Below are positions 6,758 to 8,817 of a stretch of DNA of 8,817 nucleotides, one piece after another (position 1 is the stretch's first letter; each line of letters opens with the position of its first letter). The position numbers were made by a program, and so were the translations under genes. This stretch comes from Helicobacteraceae bacterium. GTDB taxonomy: Bacteria; Campylobacterota; Campylobacteria; Campylobacterales; Helicobacteraceae. Below the pieces are notes generated by a model. That model made no database searches, was not told where the DNA came from, and worked only from the letters and a program-made list of their open reading frames with translations. The stretch is taken from positions 1 through 8,817 of the forward strand of contig JARHYY010000068.1 in the NCBI GenBank assembly GCA_029258405.1, written 5' to 3'.

Positions 6758-7705
6758 TTAAAAGCTAAAAAAATACATTAAAAATATATTTCCTATTAAT
6801 ACAATAACCCCTGACATAAATTGTGCCTTAATCACTCCATTTTTATCATCTAAATTTAAAAGAGCCGCAGGAACTATATTAAAATTTGCTGCCATAGGGG
6901 TCATTAAAGTACCACAAAATCCGCTAAGCATTCCTATTGCACCTATCACTACAGGATTTGCATGCATTTGCATAACTAAAATCGGCAGAGCAATAGCTGC
7001 TGTAATCACAGGAAAAGCAGCAAAAGCATTACCCATAATTATAGTAAAAAGTGCCATACCTACACAATATACAACAACAGCAACAAAAGTATTATTAAGA
7101 GTAATATAGGCTGACAAAAGCCTAGAAACTTGCTCTCCCATTCCTGTAGAAACAAAAATTACTCCAAGAGTCGCCAAAATTTGAGGCAAAAGTGCTGCCC
7201 AGCTAATATGATCCATAGTATGAGCCGCATCTTTTACTGCCCTTATTGGGGATGCTTTAAACATCAAACAAGACACAATAAAGGCTATGAGAATGCCCAT
7301 AACTAAAGCTATTAATGTAGTATTTTTTGATTCAAAAAGTGCTATATAAGGAAACAAAAAAGTTCCAATAAGAGTTATGAGAGGGACAAGAAGAGCAGGA
7401 ATAAAAAGTTTATTCTTATATATGCTTGCCTGTTTTATCTCATACATCTTTTCGTCTTGAGTTATTTCAACTTCTGCAGGTTTTAACCAATTAAATCCTG
7501 CTATGAGAGCAAGCAAAATGACGATACAACCCATAATAAAATGTGATACAATATTAACAAGCAAAAATGTACAGCTATAGCTTGTCCAAAATACCCCTCC
7601 ACTTATTCGAGCTCTTAAGGTTTTAGCCCTATTAAAAAAGCTAAGGAATCCAAAGGTGAGAAACAAAAGCCCTACAAGATAATACAACAAATCAAGACTT
7701 ATCAT
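6758..7705 (-). CDS. DUF979 membrane protein, putative 5-oxoproline transporter subunit
   Basis: This 315-residue integral membrane protein has many hydrophobic segments, the first at about 4-24 and the last at about 297-314. A cytoplasmic-looking polar stretch (about 76-100) follows the third segment. Family-type conserved regions are MDHISWAALLPQILATLG (164-181), GNAFAAFPVITA (225-236) and GFCGTLMTPMAANFNIVPA (262-280), the last resembling a re-entrant transport motif. Public annotation commonly names this family, with DUF969, as the two halves of a 5-oxoproline (pyroglutamate) transporter; that is from memory and the experimental basis is limited. I chose the ATG at 7705, preceded by AAGGG; a GTG one codon upstream is possible. 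It overlaps the DUF969 gene by 14 bases, so the two are translationally coupled. Confidence 0.86.
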   Translation of the reverse strand: MISLDLLYYLVGLLFLTFGFLSFFNRAKTLRARISGGVFWTSYSCTFLLVNIVSHFIMGCIVILLALIAGFNWLKPAEVEITQDEKMYEIKQASIYKNKLFIPALLVPLITLIGTFLFPYIALFESKNTTLIALVMGILIAFIVSCLMFKASPIRAVKDAAHTMDHISWAALLPQILATLGVIFVSTGMGEQVSRLLSAYITLNNTFVAVVVYCVGMALFTIIMGNAFAAFPVITAAIALPILVMQMHANPVVIGAIGMLSGFCGTLMTPMAANFNIVPAALLNLDDKNGVIKAQFMSGVIVLIGNIFLMYFFSF

Positions 7706-8384
7706 CACCTAACCCTTTATATTTCTTTTCTAATTTTCTATCAAGTAAATACAGCCTAAAACAATGAATGATTAAAGCTAAGATTCCAGAAGGTATTGCC
7801 CATATTGATAAATGCAAAGGTTCTACTATGATACCATTACTCTCATAAAAAGCCTTGATGAATAAAATAGAATGCACAGCTATAAAAATATCTTCTCCAA
7901 AAAACACAGCTACATTATCTGTGCCTGAAGAATAAGCCTTAATTTTTTGGCTATCCTCATGGCTTAAATTTTTAAATTTCAATTTCGCAGCGGCTTCTGC
8001 CATAGGTGCGATTAGTGGTCTTACCATCTGTGCATGCCCCCCTAGAGATAAAAGCCCTAGGGCTGCACTAATTTGTCTCAAAACAAAATAGCACATTAAA
8101 ATTTTTCCTGTACTCGCAACTTTAATTTTAGAAATCAAATTTTTAGCCTGCTCTTTAAGCCCTTTATGCTCCAAAATAGCAAGTAAGGGTAAAATAAGCC
8201 AAATAATAGCTATATAACGATTATCCACAAAGGATTTTCCCATATCACTAATAACTTTAAAAAAATCAAAACCAGAAACTAGCCCAGCATAAATACCCAC
8301 AAAAGTTACAACCAAAAAAGGATTCAACTTCAATACGAAACCTAAAATAATTAAAGGTATAGAAGCGAGCAACAACCAATCCAT
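7692..8384 (-). CDS. DUF969 membrane protein, putative 5-oxoproline transporter subunit
   Basis: This 230-residue membrane protein is the presumed partner of the DUF979 protein. Family features are the N-terminal MDWLLLASIPLIILGFVLKL, the DNRY motif at 54-57, SLGGHAQMVRPLIAPMAE (113-130) and TDNVAVFFGEDIF (155-167). Membrane segments are visible near 3-18, 22-38, 57-72, 93-113, 158-179 and 191-210. I chose the ATG at 8384: it has GAGGTG 3 bases upstream and gives the N terminus typical of the family. The frame extends upstream to a TTG at 8408, which would add eight polar residues and is unlikely. The gene leads its operon and begins about 90 bases after the group II intron end. The substrate, 5-oxoproline, is inferred from family naming only. 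Confidence 0.86.
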   Translation of the reverse strand: MDWLLLASIPLIILGFVLKLNPFLVVTFVGIYAGLVSGFDFFKVISDMGKSFVDNRYIAIIWLILPLLAILEHKGLKEQAKNLISKIKVASTGKILMCYFVLRQISAALGLLSLGGHAQMVRPLIAPMAEAAAKLKFKNLSHEDSQKIKAYSSGTDNVAVFFGEDIFIAVHSILFIKAFYESNGIIVEPLHLSIWAIPSGILALIIHCFRLYLLDRKLEKKYKGLGDDKS

Positions 8385-8473
8385 GATCACCTCACCATTA
8401 TAATTCAAGCATTCTTTTAAAAAACAAGTGCAACCTATCTATGTTATCCCTTGCTTCTTTTTAATATAGTTTA
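8385..8473 (-). other. 3' flank of the intron and leader of the DUF969 operon
   Basis: These 89 bases lie between the approximate intron end and the DUF969 start. They hold the ribosome binding site GAGGTG (8393-8388) and AT-rich -10-like hexamers on the minus strand: TATATT at 8468-8463, and TATAAT at 8402-8397, which is too close to the ATG for a normal leader. A partial copy of the intron-end sequence lies at 8430-8451. No gene or stable hairpin is visible. Confidence 0.6.
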
Positions 8474-8519
8474 GCAATACCTAACCCTTTGATGTTATCT
8501 CTAGGTTGTCCCCCACTCA

Positions 8520-8553
8520 AAACCGAACGAGCGACTTTCACCGCATTCGGCTT
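8520..8553 (-). ncRNA. group II intron domain V (catalytic hairpin)
   Basis: The 34-nt minus-strand hairpin starts AAGCCGAAT and ends TCGTTCGGTTT. The basal stem pairs AAGCCGAA with TTCGGTTT and contains the AGC catalytic triad. A bulge follows (T on one side, TCG on the other). The upper stem GCGGT/GTCGC, using two G-U wobbles, is capped by the GNRA tetraloop GAAA. Length, triad, bulge and tetraloop all match canonical domain V. The conserved pairing suggests the ribozyme core, at least here, is not decayed. Confidence 0.88.
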
Positions 8554-8603
8554 GCCATCGTTTTTAACTGTCATTTCATTTCTCCAAATAAACAAAGAAC
8601 CTT

Positions 8604-8817
8604 TTATAAAGGTTTATTACCCACTTTTACTCTTAATAGGTTGAGCTTTTTTATTGCTTTACTATCAAGGTTTATTGCATCAAGGTATTTCCTTATAGTA
8701 TTGTTTTTTGTTATATGGATTAACTTGTGTATAGATTTATCCACCCACATTAAGTTATTATACTCATCACTTCCCCCTAAATGTAAGGGTATTTGTGAAA
8801 GCATTCCATATCACCTA
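8604..8817 (-). pseudogene. ltrA: group II intron reverse transcriptase/maturase, C-terminal HNH region, frameshifted
   Basis: The minus strand from the right edge reads GDMECFHK (8815-8792) in one frame and then shifts to a second frame reading LHLGGSDEYNNLMWVDKSIH and on to KLNLLRVKVGNKPL and a stop at 8604. Together these match the C-terminal HNH endonuclease domain of group II intron proteins, where a form like ECHHKIP-LHLGG is expected. Adding one A to the AAA at 8794-8792 restores the full motif (FHKIPLHLGG). The first frame otherwise meets TAG at 8779-8777. The second frame has a TGA at 8813-8811. The metal-ligand His of the HH pair is also replaced by Phe. A sequencing error in the A-run is the main alternative to a real mutation. 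The 66-codon stretch from ATG 8804 alone is unlikely to be a gene. Confidence 0.75.

Larger units (their letters stand above)
8474..8817 (-). mobile_element. group II intron, 3' part (continues beyond the right edge)
   Basis: The minus strand reads, in intron order, the C-terminal end of an intron-encoded reverse transcriptase/maturase, a short domain IV remainder, domain V and a domain VI-like stretch. Domain V (8520-8553) is unmistakable. The region 8474-8519 should hold domain VI and the 3' splice site. I place the end near 8474-8480, where the strand reads TTAGGTAT, but I cannot fix it. The G-run opening this stretch (minus strand 8514-8510) has no obvious C-rich partner near the presumed end, so domain VI may be degenerate or my boundary wrong. 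The 5' end and most of the reverse transcriptase lie outside the window. Confidence 0.82.

Noticed and set aside
8397..8402. TATAAT on the minus strand just before the DUF969 start as a promoter
   Set aside because: Transcription from it would begin only a few bases before the ATG and would omit the ribosome binding site.
8385..8408. TTG start extending the DUF969 protein by eight residues
   Set aside because: The ATG at 8384 has a good ribosome binding site (GAGGTG) and gives the usual family N terminus; the added residues are polar and precede a membrane segment.
8604..8804. A free-standing 66-residue HNH-like small protein
   Set aside because: Its upstream neighbour GDMECFHK in the adjacent frame completes the same domain, so this is the tail of a frameshifted intron maturase rather than an independent gene.

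Overview
The window comes from an AT-rich genome with short spacers and many genes that overlap by a few bases. Codon choice and gene content fit Campylobacterota, most likely an enterohepatic-type Helicobacter. That assignment is inferred from style and memory, not from a marker gene.

Layout: (1) 1-784, minus strand: the N-terminal 261 residues of a 4-aminobutyrate aminotransferase (GabT), cut by the left edge. (2) 785-1211: a very AT-rich divergent spacer with a possible promoter, an inverted repeat and a short direct repeat, but no gene. (3) 1212-5577, plus strand: a tight five-gene sulfate operon, sbp-cysT-cysW-cysA-cysH, in which every junction overlaps by 1-11 bases. It encodes a complete sulfate ABC importer and an iron-sulfur APS reductase. 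(4) 5578-5743: a short convergent spacer with only weak terminator candidates. (5) 8384-5744, minus strand: a three-gene operon of a DUF969 membrane protein, a DUF979 membrane protein and a DUF2891 soluble protein. The two membrane proteins are the pair commonly named as a 5-oxoproline (pyroglutamate) transporter. (6) About 8474-8817, minus strand: the 3' part of a group II intron. It has a textbook 34-nt domain V at 8520-8553 and the C-terminal HNH region of the intron reverse transcriptase/maturase. That reading frame is broken by an apparent one-base deletion inside the HNH motif.

How the genes work together: Sbp captures sulfate in the periplasm, CysT/CysW form the channel and CysA powers import. 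CysH then reduces activated sulfate (APS) to sulfite. ATP sulfurylase and sulfite reductase are not in the window and must be elsewhere for the route to reach cysteine. GabT and the DUF969/DUF979 operon both concern small glutamate-family compounds (GABA, perhaps pyroglutamate), but the sequence shows no regulatory link between them.

I found no CRISPR array, tRNA, rRNA or clear novel system. The points most worth following up are the DUF969/DUF979/DUF2891 operon with its uncharacterised soluble member, the frameshifted group II intron beside it, and the sulfate import/APS reductase operon in an apparently Helicobacter-like background.
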